Assembly (NCBI RefSeq): GCF_030209475.1
Contig: NZ_JARVRW010000003.1
Span: 372,001-436,000, forward strand
Direction of reading: 5' to 3'
Length of the DNA stretch: 64,000 bases
Origin: Microbacterium sp. lyk4-40-TSB-66
Lineage (GTDB): Bacteria > Actinomycetota > Actinomycetes > Actinomycetales > Microbacteriaceae
Part shown: positions 26,331 through 34,608 of the stretch, in pieces
How positions within the stretch are numbered: position 1 is the first letter of the stretch
How the letters are laid out: each line of letters starts with the position of its first letter
The notes under the pieces: model-generated
Databases searched by the model: none
Seen by the model: only the letters and a program-made list of their open reading frames with translations
Told to the model about the DNA's origin: nothing
Translations under genes and position numbers: made by a program

Positions 26331-27110
26331 TCAGGCCCGGACGACCTCGATGCCGGCCGCCGTGATCGCGTGCGCGGCGCCGTCGGGCAGGGCGCCGTCG
26401 GTGATGACCTCGGCGAGCTCGGCGAGACGCAGGGCGCGGTACTTGGCGAAGCGGCCGTATTTCGAGCTGTCGGCGATGAGCACGGCCCGCTCCGCCGCCT
26501 CGACGGCGGCCCGCTTGGCCTCGACCTTCGCCTCGACCGGGGTGGTGACGCCGTGACCGAGGTCCCACGAGCTCGACGAGATGAAGGCCAGGTCGAGCGA
26601 GAGTTCGGCGAGGGTGAGACGCGTGAGGCGTCCGATGGTCGAGAGGTTCGTCCGGTCGACCCGGCCGCCGACCGAGATGAGATCGGCACTCGGATGGTCG
26701 AGGAACGCCTGCACCGTCGCGATGTCGTTCGTGACGACGGTCAGGTCGTTGACGTGCTCGAGGAACGGCCGCATCGCCTGGGCGGTGGTACCGGCGTCGA
26801 GGTAGATCGTCATGGTGTCGCGCACCAGGCGCGACGCGGCGCGGGCGATCGCCGTCTTCTCGGCGATCTCGCTGGTCGCCTTCTCGGCACGGGACGGCTC
26901 GAGCACGAGACGGGTGGCGAGCTTCGCACCGCCGGTCGTGGCCTGCACGAGACCCTGCTCCTCGAGGACGGCGACGTCTCTGCGTACCGTCATCTGGCTG
27001 ACGCCGACGAGGTCGCTCAGCTGGCGGAAGCTCAGGACGCGTTCGCGATGCAGCGCCTGGACGATGCTCTCCCGGCGCTGATCGGGGATCATCGGGGCGG
27101 CTTCGCTCAT
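26331..27110 (-). CDS. DeoR/GlpR family transcriptional regulator
   Basis: A 259-residue sugar-metabolism repressor: DeoR-type winged helix at about residues 8-62 (RRESIVQALHRERVLSFRQLSDLVGVSQMTVRRDVAVLEEQG) and a DeoR C-terminal phosphosugar-sensing domain (TIYLDAGTTAQAM, NDIATVQAFL, ADSSKYGRFAKYRALRLAELAEVITD). It is downstream of the OtnC- and OtnK-like genes with a 19-bp gap, so it probably controls this tetronate-type cluster and its divergent half. Confidence 0.93.
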   Translation of the reverse strand: MSEAAPMIPDQRRESIVQALHRERVLSFRQLSDLVGVSQMTVRRDVAVLEEQGLVQATTGGAKLATRLVLEPSRAEKATSEIAEKTAIARAASRLVRDTMTIYLDAGTTAQAMRPFLEHVNDLTVVTNDIATVQAFLDHPSADLISVGGRVDRTNLSTIGRLTRLTLAELSLDLAFISSSSWDLGHGVTTPVEAKVEAKRAAVEAAERAVLIADSSKYGRFAKYRALRLAELAEVITDGALPDGAAHAITAAGIEVVRA

Positions 27111-27129
27111 CGTCGTCCTTCGGTCCCGC

Positions 27130-27780
27130 TCAGCTTACTGACACGGTCGCGGTCCACGGGGTCCCCCAGCGCGCGGTGATCTCGGCCACTCGCTCGGGGG
27201 CGATGAGCCGTCGCCGGCGCCCGTCGGTGAGCAGGGTGATGCGGCACGCCTCTTCGAGCTCCACCGTGCTGTCGACGGTCGACGCGGCATCCGGTCCGCT
27301 CACGACGGCGCCGTGGTTCGCCAGCAGTGCCCCGTGGAACGGGAACGGGCAGTCGGTGATGAGGTCGCCCATGGCGGGGTCTCCCGGCGGAACGAAGTCG
27401 AGCAGCGGCACCTGCCCCACGCGCATCAGGGAATAGGGCGTCAGCGGCGGCACCGCCGTGTGCGCGGCCCAGGGCTCCAGACACGACACCGCGACGGTCG
27501 ACGGGGAGTGCACGTGGACGACGGCGTCGTGCTGCGGGTTCCGGGCGTACATCGCGACGTGCAGCGGCACCTCCTTCGAGGGACGGGTGCCGCTCACGTG
27601 CTCGCCGCCGAGGGTCAGCACGGCGATGTCGTCGGGCGCGAGGGCGCCGAGGCGCGTACCGGTGCCCGACATCAGCAGCCGATCGCCCTCGCGCACGCTG
27701 ACATTGCCCGAGGTGCCGGGGCTGAGTCCCGCTTCGACGAGGACGCGGCCGGCGGCGATGAGATCATCGACGGCGCTCAT
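27130..27780 (-). CDS. class II aldolase/adducin protein, OtnC-like 3-oxo-tetronate 4-phosphate decarboxylase
   Basis: A 216-residue class II aldolase-fold enzyme with zinc-binding histidines in VVHVHSPSTVAVS and LLANHGAVVSG, and GTSGNVSVREGDRLLMSGTG at the substrate end. Next to an OtnK-like kinase, such enzymes decarboxylate 3-oxo-tetronate 4-phosphate to dihydroxyacetone phosphate. ATG 27780 overlaps the kinase stop (ATGA). A fuculose- or ribulose-phosphate aldolase role is the main alternative, but the pairing favours the decarboxylase. Confidence 0.82.
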   Translation of the reverse strand: MSAVDDLIAAGRVLVEAGLSPGTSGNVSVREGDRLLMSGTGTRLGALAPDDIAVLTLGGEHVSGTRPSKEVPLHVAMYARNPQHDAVVHVHSPSTVAVSCLEPWAAHTAVPPLTPYSLMRVGQVPLLDFVPPGDPAMGDLITDCPFPFHGALLANHGAVVSGPDAASTVDSTVELEEACRITLLTDGRRRRLIAPERVAEITARWGTPWTATVSVS

Positions 27781-28997
27781 GCGAGGACTCCCCACGCCGC
27801 GGTGAACAGATCGGTGGCGCCGAAGTTGCCGCTCTTCAGCACGAGGGCCACGGTGTCTCCGGATGCCGTCTCCCCGGCGCTCCAACACACCCCCGGCGCG
27901 AGTTGCGGACCGATCTCCAGGGTCGAGATGCCGAGCGCCTGCACGACGGCCCCGCTCGTCTCGCCTCCTGCGACCACGACACGGTGCACCTCGCCGCGCG
28001 CGACGAGGTCGGCGACGACGCCCGAGAGGACGCGCTCGACGGCATCGGCCGTCGCAGAGGCGTCGTGGCGGATGTCCGTCAGCTCGGCGACCGATGAGAT
28101 GAGGGGCACCGCGGTCGCGGGCACGCTCCGCACCCACGCGGTGAGGGCAGCGATCTCGGCGTCGGGGTCGGAGATCGCGGCATCCAGATCCACTCTTCTC
28201 GCGGGCACGCCGCGCGCGATCGCGTCGGCGATCTGCGCGCGGGTGGCCGCCGACGCGGAACCGCACACCACGAGCCGGCCGGGACCGACCGCGGGGAAGG
28301 GTGCGCGATCGACGGCGGCGGGGGCGTCGAGGTGCGCCGCGAGCGCGGCTCCCCCGGAGAGCACCCGTAGGTGGCGGGACGCGGCGGCGATCACGGCGAG
28401 GTCCGCCTCCGTTTCGGCATCCACGATGAGATAACCCGGGCGGGAGAGATCGATCGCCTCGCGCAGGGACCCCTCGCCGCGGCGGACGGTGTCGAGTCCG
28501 ATCTCGGTCAGGTCGGCGCCGGTCTGCGGAGCGAGGATCCTGCTGACCCGCGAGACCGTCATGGGTGTCAGCGGGTGATGGCGCATGGGGGAGTCCTCGA
28601 GTGGCACGCCGTCGACGAAGAGGATGCCGTCGCGCACCGTGCGCCCGTTCGCGGGGAACGAGGGGACGACGATCGTGCGGTCGGTGTCCGCGCGCCCGAC
28701 GACCGCGTCGAGCACCGGGCCGATGTTGCCCTCGTCGGTCGAGTCGAAGGTCGAGCAGTACTTCACGTACAGGCGGTCGGCGCCCGCGGAGAGGAGGCGG
28801 TCGGCGGCGGCGAGCGAGGTCGAGACCGCCGCGGCGACCGGTGCCGTCCGCGACTTCAGGGCGACGACCACCGCGTCGTGGCCGGTGGGGATGTCGTTCT
28901 CGCCGATGACGACCGCGGTGCGCAGGCCGCGCTCCCGCAACGCGGTGGCGAGGTCGGTCGCGCCGGTGAAGTCGTCAGCGATGGCGCCGAAATGCAT
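27777..28997 (-). CDS. four-carbon acid sugar kinase, OtnK-like 3-oxo-tetronate kinase (DUF1537 family)
   Basis: A 406-residue two-domain kinase. The N-terminal sugar-acid-binding domain starts MHFGAIADDFTGATDLA, the hallmark of the family. It has VKYCSTFDSTDEGNIG and PSFPANGRTVRDG. The C-terminal nucleotide-binding domain has VVAGGETSGAVVQALG and ALVLKSGNFGATDLF. It would phosphorylate a 3-oxo-tetronate or related acid made by a dehydrogenase. ATG 28997 has AAGG 5 bases upstream. It is the first gene of the minus-strand unit and divergent from the SAF-domain dehydrogenase. Confidence 0.92.
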   Translation of the reverse strand: MHFGAIADDFTGATDLATALRERGLRTAVVIGENDIPTGHDAVVVALKSRTAPVAAAVSTSLAAADRLLSAGADRLYVKYCSTFDSTDEGNIGPVLDAVVGRADTDRTIVVPSFPANGRTVRDGILFVDGVPLEDSPMRHHPLTPMTVSRVSRILAPQTGADLTEIGLDTVRRGEGSLREAIDLSRPGYLIVDAETEADLAVIAAASRHLRVLSGGAALAAHLDAPAAVDRAPFPAVGPGRLVVCGSASAATRAQIADAIARGVPARRVDLDAAISDPDAEIAALTAWVRSVPATAVPLISSVAELTDIRHDASATADAVERVLSGVVADLVARGEVHRVVVAGGETSGAVVQALGISTLEIGPQLAPGVCWSAGETASGDTVALVLKSGNFGATDLFTAAWGVLA

Positions 28998-29040
28998 GGA
29001 GGACCTTTTCGTCGGGTGCAGACCGCGGAGGCGATCTCCT

Positions 29041-29099
29041 TCCAGTGTATGTGAATATTTGGGAAGATAGTTTGACAATTTGTGAGTCGGCGTTACAGT
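29041..29099. promoter_or_regulatory. AT-rich divergent promoter region of the tetronate-type cluster
   Basis: A locally AT-rich island in GC-rich DNA. On the plus strand TTGACA (29072-29077) is followed after 16 bp by TACAGT (29094-29099), a good sigma-70-type promoter for the dehydrogenase-transporter unit. The flanking words GTGAATATTTGGG and GACAATTTGTGAG could be DeoR operator halves, but no clear symmetry is present. The minus-strand promoter is not resolved. Confidence 0.6.
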
Positions 29100-29162
29100 T
29101 GCCGAGCACCCGATGCGCACCCCCGGCATCCCACGACTTTCGACGACGTAAGAGGAACAACG

Positions 29163-30524
29163 GTGATCCACAGCTCGGCACAGCGCCGTCAGAGCCCCAT
29201 CCGCATCGCGGTGACCGGCGCGAACGGCGGCTACGGACGCACGCTGCTCGACCAGCTCCGTCGCCTTCCCGACATGACGGCCGCCCAGCTCGTCGACCCC
29301 GACGTGGAGGGCGTCCGCCGCATGCTCGTAGACCTCGGCGTCGCGGGCGGTGACGTCGTCGTGGTCACGGATGCCGCCGCTGCGGTCGCCGCGGTCGACG
29401 CGGGGCGCACGGCACTGATCGCCGACGCCGCGCACGTCGCCTGGTCGCACGTCGACGTGCTCGTGGAGGCCACCGGTCGCATCGACGCCGGATTCGCCTA
29501 CGCCGATGCCGCCCTCGACCACGACGTGCACGTCGTGATGGTGAGCAAGGAGGTCGAGACCATCGCCGGCGTCGCGCTCGGGGCCAAGGCCCGCGAACGC
29601 GGCTTGCGCTACCTGCCGGGCGACGGCGACCAGCCCGCCAACCTGTTGCGTCTCGTCGACTGGGTGCTCGCGACCGGGTTCGACATCGTCGCGCTCGGCA
29701 AATCGGGCGAGTACGACCTCGTGTTCGATCCCGAAACCGGCGTCGTGAACCAGAACGGCGTGGAGGAGCACGCGCCCGCCCTGGCGGACCTCCTCGGCCA
29801 CGGCGACGATCTGCGCGCCACCCTCGCCGCCCGCCGGGACGCGGTCTCGGGCCTCAAGCGCGCCGCGGCCGCCGACTCGTGCGAGATGAACGTCGTCTCG
29901 CTGTACACCGGCGCGACCCCCGACGTCGAGACGATGCACTACCCGGTCGTCCGCCCCGACGAGCTCGCCGACGTCTACGCCGAGCACGCGGACGGCGGCA
30001 TCCTCGAGTCCACGGGCGTGATCGACGTGTTCTCGATGCTGCGACTCCCCGGCGAGGCGAGCTTCGCCGGGGGCGTCTTCGCGATCGTCCGCACCGGTGA
30101 CGACGTCACGTGGGAGATCCTGCGCGGCAAAGGACACGTCGTCAGCCGCAACGGGCGGTACGCCTGCATCTACTGGCCGTACCACTTCATGGGCGTCGAG
30201 ACCCCCCTGACGATCGCCGCCGCGTTCGAGGGCACCGCGACGACGGTCGAATCCCGGCAGCACACGGTGCTCGCCGCCCGGGCCTCCACCGCCCTCGCCG
30301 CCGGCACGCCGTTCCGCGTCGAGGGCCACCACCACGAGATCTCGGGTGTCGCGCCGGTCATCGTCGCCCCCGACGCGGGCAAGATCGCCCCGTACTACCT
30401 GCTGTCGGGCGCGCACCTGCGCCGCGACGTCGCCGCGGGCGAGCTCGTGCGCTTCGACGACCTCGACGGCGTGCACGAGCCCGTGGCATCCGCTTACCGT
30501 TCCGGGCTCGCGCTCGGAGCCTGA
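29163..30524 (+). CDS. NAD(P)-dependent oxidoreductase with C-terminal SAF domain (homoserine dehydrogenase-like)
   Basis: A 453-residue protein of the COG4091 type. The N-terminal Rossmann domain has VTGANGGYGRTLL (about residues 17-29). The middle has VDVLVEATGRIDAG, VVMVSKEVETIAG and LPGDGDQPANLLRLVDW, as in homoserine-dehydrogenase-like enzymes. The SAF domain is near the end (LAAGTPFRVEGHHHEISG ... PYYLLSGAHLRRDVAAGELVRFDDL). Start GTG 29163, with AGAGGA upstream. In this cluster it may oxidise the acid substrate before the OtnK-like kinase, a role usually filled by LtnD, so it may mark a different substrate. Confidence 0.82.
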   Translation: MIHSSAQRRQSPIRIAVTGANGGYGRTLLDQLRRLPDMTAAQLVDPDVEGVRRMLVDLGVAGGDVVVVTDAAAAVAAVDAGRTALIADAAHVAWSHVDVLVEATGRIDAGFAYADAALDHDVHVVMVSKEVETIAGVALGAKARERGLRYLPGDGDQPANLLRLVDWVLATGFDIVALGKSGEYDLVFDPETGVVNQNGVEEHAPALADLLGHGDDLRATLAARRDAVSGLKRAAAADSCEMNVVSLYTGATPDVETMHYPVVRPDELADVYAEHADGGILESTGVIDVFSMLRLPGEASFAGGVFAIVRTGDDVTWEILRGKGHVVSRNGRYACIYWPYHFMGVETPLTIAAAFEGTATTVESRQHTVLAARASTALAAGTPFRVEGHHHEISGVAPVIVAPDAGKIAPYYLLSGAHLRRDVAAGELVRFDDLDGVHEPVASAYRSGLALGA

Positions 30525-30557
30525 CCTCACCCTCGACCACCCAGGAGATCGACGACG

Positions 30558-30608
30558 ATGCACCGTTGCCCCCACCACCCCCTGCCCCCGCGCGAGGCGA
30601 CCTCGTGA
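30558..30608 (+). CDS. 16-residue leader peptide overlapping the MatC-like transporter start
   Basis: ATG 30558 follows the ribosome site AGGAGAT (30543-30549) and encodes MHRCPHHPLPPREATS, rich in His and Pro. Its TGA (30606-30608) overlaps the transporter GTG (30605-30607), which lacks a ribosome site. Translation of the transporter is probably coupled to it. Two adjacent prolines could slow ribosomes. The alternative is a missing base joining it to the transporter. Confidence 0.5.
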   Translation: MHRCPHHPLPPREATS

Positions 30609-31954
30609 GCGTGGAGATCATCGCCCTCATCGTGCTCGTCGCGGTGTTCGCCGTCTCGGCGATCCGCAACGTCCACATGGGCGCGCTCGCGCTCGTGGCG
30701 GCCTGCGTCATCGGCGTGCTGCTGGTGGGCGAGTCGCTCGACGACGTGCTCGGCGGCTTCCCCGTCGACGCGCTGCTCATCCTGCTCGGGATCACCTACC
30801 TCTTCGGCATCGCACGGGCCGTCGGCACGATCGACTGGCTCGTCGACAAGTCGGTGCGCCTGATCGGCGATCGGGTCGCCCTCATCCCCTGGGCGATGTT
30901 CGCCGTGGGGACGCTCGTGGCCTGCCTCGGCACCTCGCACGCGGCCTTCACGCTCGTGCCGATCGCGATGAGTCTCGCGCACAAGCACCGCATCCACTCC
31001 ACGATGATGGGCATCGCGATGAGCTCGGCCATCGTGGGCGGCGCGCTCGCCCCGACGAGCATCGTCGGCATCACCGTGCTCACCGTCGCCACCTCGGCGG
31101 GCATCCCCTACAACGCGGCGCTCATGTTCGGCCTCTCGGTCGGCATCAACACCGTGGTCGTCGCGGTCGCCTTCCTCCTGTTCGGTGGACGCGAGCTCAT
31201 CGCCCGCGGTCGCGCCGCCAAGACGGCTTCCGAGGGCCTCAGCACCGGCGGCTCCGGCGGTGTCGCCGGCACCGGCTTCAGCACGCGCCCCCGCGGCGGT
31301 GGCACGGCCCTGCTCGAGCAGACCGCGACGCAGAAGCTCACCGGCTACCAGCTGATGACGCTGATCTCCATCCCCGTGCTCGTCATCGCCTTCTTCACGC
31401 TCACGCTCAACGACGTCGACCTCAACCTCGGCGCCGTCGCCCTGACCCTGGCCGTGCTGCTCGCCTTCATCAACCCGAAGGCGGGTCGCGAGGGCCTCGC
31501 GAAGGTCGACTGGAACACGATCCTGCTGCTCGGCGGCATCATCACCTACGTCGGCGTGCTCACCCGTCTGGGCGCGATCGACCAGTTGGGCGAATTCGCG
31601 CGGTCGGTGAACGAGCCGCTCATCGCGGCGCTGGTGCTGTGCATCATCGCCGGTCTCGTGTCGGCCTTCGCCTCGACGATCGGCATCATCGGCGCCTTGG
31701 TGCCGCTCGCCGTTCCGCTCCTGCTGCCCGGCGGCGGTCTCGAGATGACCGGCTTCATCTACGCGTTGGCGATCTCGGCCTCGCTCGTCGACTGCGCACC
31801 GTTCGGCACCACCGGTGCCACCATCGTGGCGTCGGCGCACGAAAGCGAACGCCCGCGGCTCTACAGGCACCTCACGATCTGGGGACTCTCGATGGTCGTG
31901 ATCGGACCCGTCATCACGATCGCGCTCTTCGTCGTCCCCTTCCTGGGTGGGTGA
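30605..31954 (+). CDS. SLC13/MatC-like dicarboxylate or sugar-acid permease
   Basis: A 449-residue membrane protein with about 11-12 helices. The N-terminal part (MSVEIIALIVLVAVFAVSAIRNVHMGALALVAA) resembles the MatC dicarboxylate-carrier N-terminal family. The middle carries TSHAAFTLVPIAMSLAHKHRIH and a Gly-rich loop (STGGSGGVAGTGFSTRPRGGG). In this operon it is the probable uptake system for the sugar acid processed by the dehydrogenase, kinase and decarboxylase. GTG 30605 overlaps the leader ORF stop. A 14-bp hairpin ends the unit. Confidence 0.85.
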   Translation: MSVEIIALIVLVAVFAVSAIRNVHMGALALVAACVIGVLLVGESLDDVLGGFPVDALLILLGITYLFGIARAVGTIDWLVDKSVRLIGDRVALIPWAMFAVGTLVACLGTSHAAFTLVPIAMSLAHKHRIHSTMMGIAMSSAIVGGALAPTSIVGITVLTVATSAGIPYNAALMFGLSVGINTVVVAVAFLLFGGRELIARGRAAKTASEGLSTGGSGGVAGTGFSTRPRGGGTALLEQTATQKLTGYQLMTLISIPVLVIAFFTLTLNDVDLNLGAVALTLAVLLAFINPKAGREGLAKVDWNTILLLGGIITYVGVLTRLGAIDQLGEFARSVNEPLIAALVLCIIAGLVSAFASTIGIIGALVPLAVPLLLPGGGLEMTGFIYALAISASLVDCAPFGTTGATIVASAHESERPRLYRHLTIWGLSMVVIGPVITIALFVVPFLGG

Positions 31955-31972
31955 CCCCTCGCATCCCCCCGG

Positions 31973-32014
31973 TCGAACGGCCCGGATCGCCTCGCGGTGG
32001 TCCGGGCCGTTCGA
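31973..32014 (+). terminator. terminator-like hairpin after the transporter gene
   Basis: TCGAACGGCCCGGA (31973-31986) and TCCGGGCCGTTCGA (32001-32014) form a perfect 14-bp stem with a 14-nt loop, 18 bases after the stop and just before the DUF429 promoter. No T-tract. Confidence 0.8.
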
Positions 32015-32041
32015 CGTCCCGGCCCGCCTAGGCTCGAACAG

Positions 32042-32794
32042 ATGAGAACCGTCGGAGTCGATCTCGCCGCCTCGGCGCCCGGCACCGCGCTCGCCGAGGT
32101 CGTCTGGGCCGACGGCGGGGCTCGCCTGACGCGGCTCGAGATCGGGATCGTGGATGCCGACATCGTGGCATCCGTCACCTCCGGTGAGGCGTGGCTCGGC
32201 GTCGACTGCCCGCTCGGGTGGCCCGACGCGTTCGCCGATTTCGTGCAGGCGCACCACGCCGGTGTCGAACCGTCGCTCGGGCCCGTCGAGGGCGGCGCCG
32301 ACTGGCGTCGACCGCTCGTGTACCGCCACACCGACCACGTCGTGAAGGACCGCATCGGTCGGTGGCCCCTGAGCGTCTCGACCGACCGCCTCGGGGTCAC
32401 GGCCCTGCGCGGCGCGGGCCTGCTGCGCCGACTCGCCGACGTCGGGTTCGCGGTCGACCGGGCGGCGGAGGGGCGCCTGTTCGAGGTCTACCCCGGCGGC
32501 GCGCTGCGGCGATGGGGGTTCGACACCACGGGGTACCGAGTGGATGCCACCCGCCGCGCCGTCCTGCTCGAAACGCTCCGGGAGCGCGCGCCGTGGTTCG
32601 ACACCGGGTCGTTCGCTGCACTCGCCGTCGCCAAGGCCGATGCTTTCGACGCCGTGATCGCGGCCCTCGCGACCCGCGCCGGTGCGCTCGGACTGTTCGA
32701 GCATCCGGCATCCGAGATCCTGCCGGTCGCCCGTCGCGAGGGCTGGGTCGTGCTGCCCGACGGGCCGCTGGAGGCGTTGGTCGCGCAGTCCTGA
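32042..32794 (+). CDS. DUF429 domain-containing protein
   Basis: A 250-residue protein of the DUF429 family, an RNase H-like fold of unknown function. The N-terminal acidic motif is MRTVGVDLAASAPGTALAEV and a second is WLGVDCPLGWPDAF; family features YRHTDHVVK and FEVYPGGALRRWG follow. A leaderless start is well supported: TAGGCT (32029-32034), 7 bases, ATG 32042. It is monocistronic between a terminator and the HxlR gene. Confidence 0.88.
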   Translation: MRTVGVDLAASAPGTALAEVVWADGGARLTRLEIGIVDADIVASVTSGEAWLGVDCPLGWPDAFADFVQAHHAGVEPSLGPVEGGADWRRPLVYRHTDHVVKDRIGRWPLSVSTDRLGVTALRGAGLLRRLADVGFAVDRAAEGRLFEVYPGGALRRWGFDTTGYRVDATRRAVLLETLRERAPWFDTGSFAALAVAKADAFDAVIAALATRAGALGLFEHPASEILPVARREGWVVLPDGPLEALVAQS

Positions 32795-32881
32795 CGGCCT
32801 CCGACGGCCCGCGCCACCCATCCGCCGATGGTTACGATGAGTGCGGTTGCCACACGACTGGGCACCCGGGAGAGGCGTCCC

Positions 32882-33310
32882 ATGGCGACGACGGCGAGGA
32901 TCGTGAGCGGCCCGTGCCGGGCGTGGCCCGAAGAGAGCGCATTCATCCGCGAGGTCCTCGACCGCATCGGCGACAAGTGGACGACGCTCGTCATCAGCAC
33001 CCTCGCCACCGGGCCGTTGCGCTACTCCGATCTGCAGGCGAGCATTCCGGGGATCTCGCAGCGCATGCTCACCGTGACCCTCAAGGCACTCGAGCGCGAC
33101 GGGCTGCTGACGCGCACCGCGTTCGCCGAGGTCCCCCCGCGCGTCGTGTACGAACTGACCGATCTCGGACGCTCGCTCCAGGATGCCGTGCTGTCGATGG
33201 CGAGGTGGGCGGCGACCAACCACCAGGCGGTGGCCGCCAGCCGTCTCGCGCACGAGCGCACCGGGGTCGGCCGGGTGAAGTCGCACGGCTCCACCGCGGC
33301 CGACGGCTGA
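32882..33310 (+). CDS. HxlR family transcriptional regulator
   Basis: A 142-residue winged-helix regulator: IREVLDRIGDKWTTLVISTLATGPLRYSDLQASIPGISQRMLTVTLKALERDG is the HxlR core, with the wing at PRVVYELTDLGRSLQ. The CPCRAW-like cysteine seen in redox- or aldehyde-sensing members is present as GPCRAWPEES. ATG 32882 is preceded by GAGAGG. An alternative start at ATG 32828 adds 18 residues. It converges with an SDR gene only 10 bp away, a common regulatory pairing for this family. Confidence 0.88.
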   Translation: MATTARIVSGPCRAWPEESAFIREVLDRIGDKWTTLVISTLATGPLRYSDLQASIPGISQRMLTVTLKALERDGLLTRTAFAEVPPRVVYELTDLGRSLQDAVLSMARWAATNHQAVAASRLAHERTGVGRVKSHGSTAADG

Positions 33311-33319
33311 GCCGGGCCG

Positions 33320-34000
33320 CTACTTCCGCACGACGATCTCGTGCGCCGCGCGGGTCTCGTGCGCGTCCCAGTACATCGGCGCGATGTCGGCGGCCGGGAG
33401 CACGTCGTAGCCCGGCGCGGGTGCCTCATCGGCGATGAGGACCCCGATCGCGACGTATGCGACGTGCACGCCCGTTCCCGCGATCGCGTGAGCGAGGTTG
33501 AGCGCCCAGTTGCGCAGCGCCGCGGCTCCGGCCGTCACGTTCCCGTACTGCGCGACGGGGTACATCGACCCCGCGCCGCTCGTGAACAGCAGCGTGCCGG
33601 CTCCGGCCTCGAGGAGGTCGGGCAGCACCTCGTCGGTCGCGGCCATGGCCCCGTACAGGTAGTACTCGATCTGGGGCTGCACGTTCTCGGGCGTCGCCTC
33701 GCGGATGTCGACCGGGGCGAGCGGACCCGCCGACGCATCGGCGGGGGAGTACTCCAGCACGTCGATCGTGCCGAAGCGTTCCTTGACGGCCGCCAGCGCG
33801 GAGCGCAGTCCGGGTCGATCGAGCACGTCGGCGGGGAAGCCGGCGGCGGTGATCCCCTCGGCGGCGAGCTGGTCGACCAGGGCGTCGAGCTTCGCGGAGG
33901 TACGCGAGATGAGCGCGACGTCGAAGCCCTTCGCTCCGAACACACGGGCGATCGCGAGCCCCAGGCCGGTTCCTGCTCCGATGATGGCGATGGTGGGCAT
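33320..34000 (-). CDS. SDR family NAD(P)-dependent oxidoreductase
   Basis: A 226-residue short-chain dehydrogenase-like protein. The Rossmann motif is GAGTGLGLAIARVFG (TGxxxGxG-like, about residues 8-22), with DVLDRPGLRSAL for adenine binding. The usual YxxxK catalytic pair is not clear: the segment YPVAQYGNVTAGAAAL has Tyr but no Lys four residues on. It may therefore be an atypical or non-catalytic member. ATG 34000 with AAGGA upstream. Confidence 0.82.
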   Translation of the reverse strand: MPTIAIIGAGTGLGLAIARVFGAKGFDVALISRTSAKLDALVDQLAAEGITAAGFPADVLDRPGLRSALAAVKERFGTIDVLEYSPADASAGPLAPVDIREATPENVQPQIEYYLYGAMAATDEVLPDLLEAGAGTLLFTSGAGSMYPVAQYGNVTAGAAALRNWALNLAHAIAGTGVHVAYVAIGVLIADEAPAPGYDVLPAADIAPMYWDAHETRAAHEIVVRK

Positions 34001-34181
34001 GTGGTTCCTTCTCGTCTGCGGTCGGGCGCGGGTGGCTCGCCCTCTTCCCCACCGCACTGGCAGTGCGTATCGCCATTGTTCGCGGGTCGGCCGGGACGTA
34101 CAAAAGGCACCTTCAGGTGCCTTCCGCGGTCGCACGTGGCGGATGCCGTCGGGGTGTCGCGGGCGAAGACTCGAACCGCTC

Positions 34182-34225
34182 TTGCGTGCGCCGTGAACAC
34201 GCGTTAACGTACAACCAAATGGTTG
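34182..34225 (+). promoter_or_regulatory. promoter and operator of the ArsR-SRPBCC operon
   Basis: TTGCGT (34182-34187), 17 bp, TAACGT (34205-34210) is a good promoter. The palindrome CAACCA-AA-TGGTTG (34212-34225) begins two bases later and contains the ArsR ATG (34219). A dimeric repressor bound here would cover the transcription start and the start codon, so autoregulation is likely. Confidence 0.75.
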
Positions 34226-34590
34226 AACAACAGAGCGACGCCGACATCGACAGGGTCTTCCACGCCCTGGCCGATGCCACGCGACGCGACATCGTGCGGC
34301 GCACGCTCGTCTCCGAGCAGTCGGTGACCCAGCTGGCGGCGGCGTACGCGATGTCGTTCGCGGCGGTGTCGAAACACATCGCCGTGCTGGCCGAGGCGCG
34401 GCTCATCACGAAGCGTGCGGAGGGGAGGGTGCGACTCGTGCGTGCCGACCCTGCCGCGCTCGCTCGGGCGCAGCGCCTGCTGCGTTCGTACGAAGACCTC
34501 TGGCGCGGACGCGTCGACCGGCTCGACGCCCTGCTGGCCGAGCCGGAACCCACGGCATCCACCCCGCCGACCGAACCCTCTCACCCCTGA
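34219..34590 (+). CDS. ArsR family winged-helix regulator
   Basis: A 123-residue regulator: RVFHALADATRRDIVRRTLVSEQSVTQLAAAYAMSFAAVSKHIAVLAEARL is the ArsR-type helix-turn-helix, followed by the wing KRAEGRVRLVRAD. No metal-site cysteines are visible, as expected for the ArsR proteins paired with SRPBCC genes. The start ATG 34219 lies inside a perfect palindrome just after the -10 box, so the mRNA is nearly leaderless. The SRPBCC gene follows 18 bp downstream with its own ribosome site. Confidence 0.92.
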   Translation: MVEQQSDADIDRVFHALADATRRDIVRRTLVSEQSVTQLAAAYAMSFAAVSKHIAVLAEARLITKRAEGRVRLVRADPAALARAQRLLRSYEDLWRGRVDRLDALLAEPEPTASTPPTEPSHP

Positions 34591-34608
34591 CCCGACGAAG
34601 GAGTCGTC

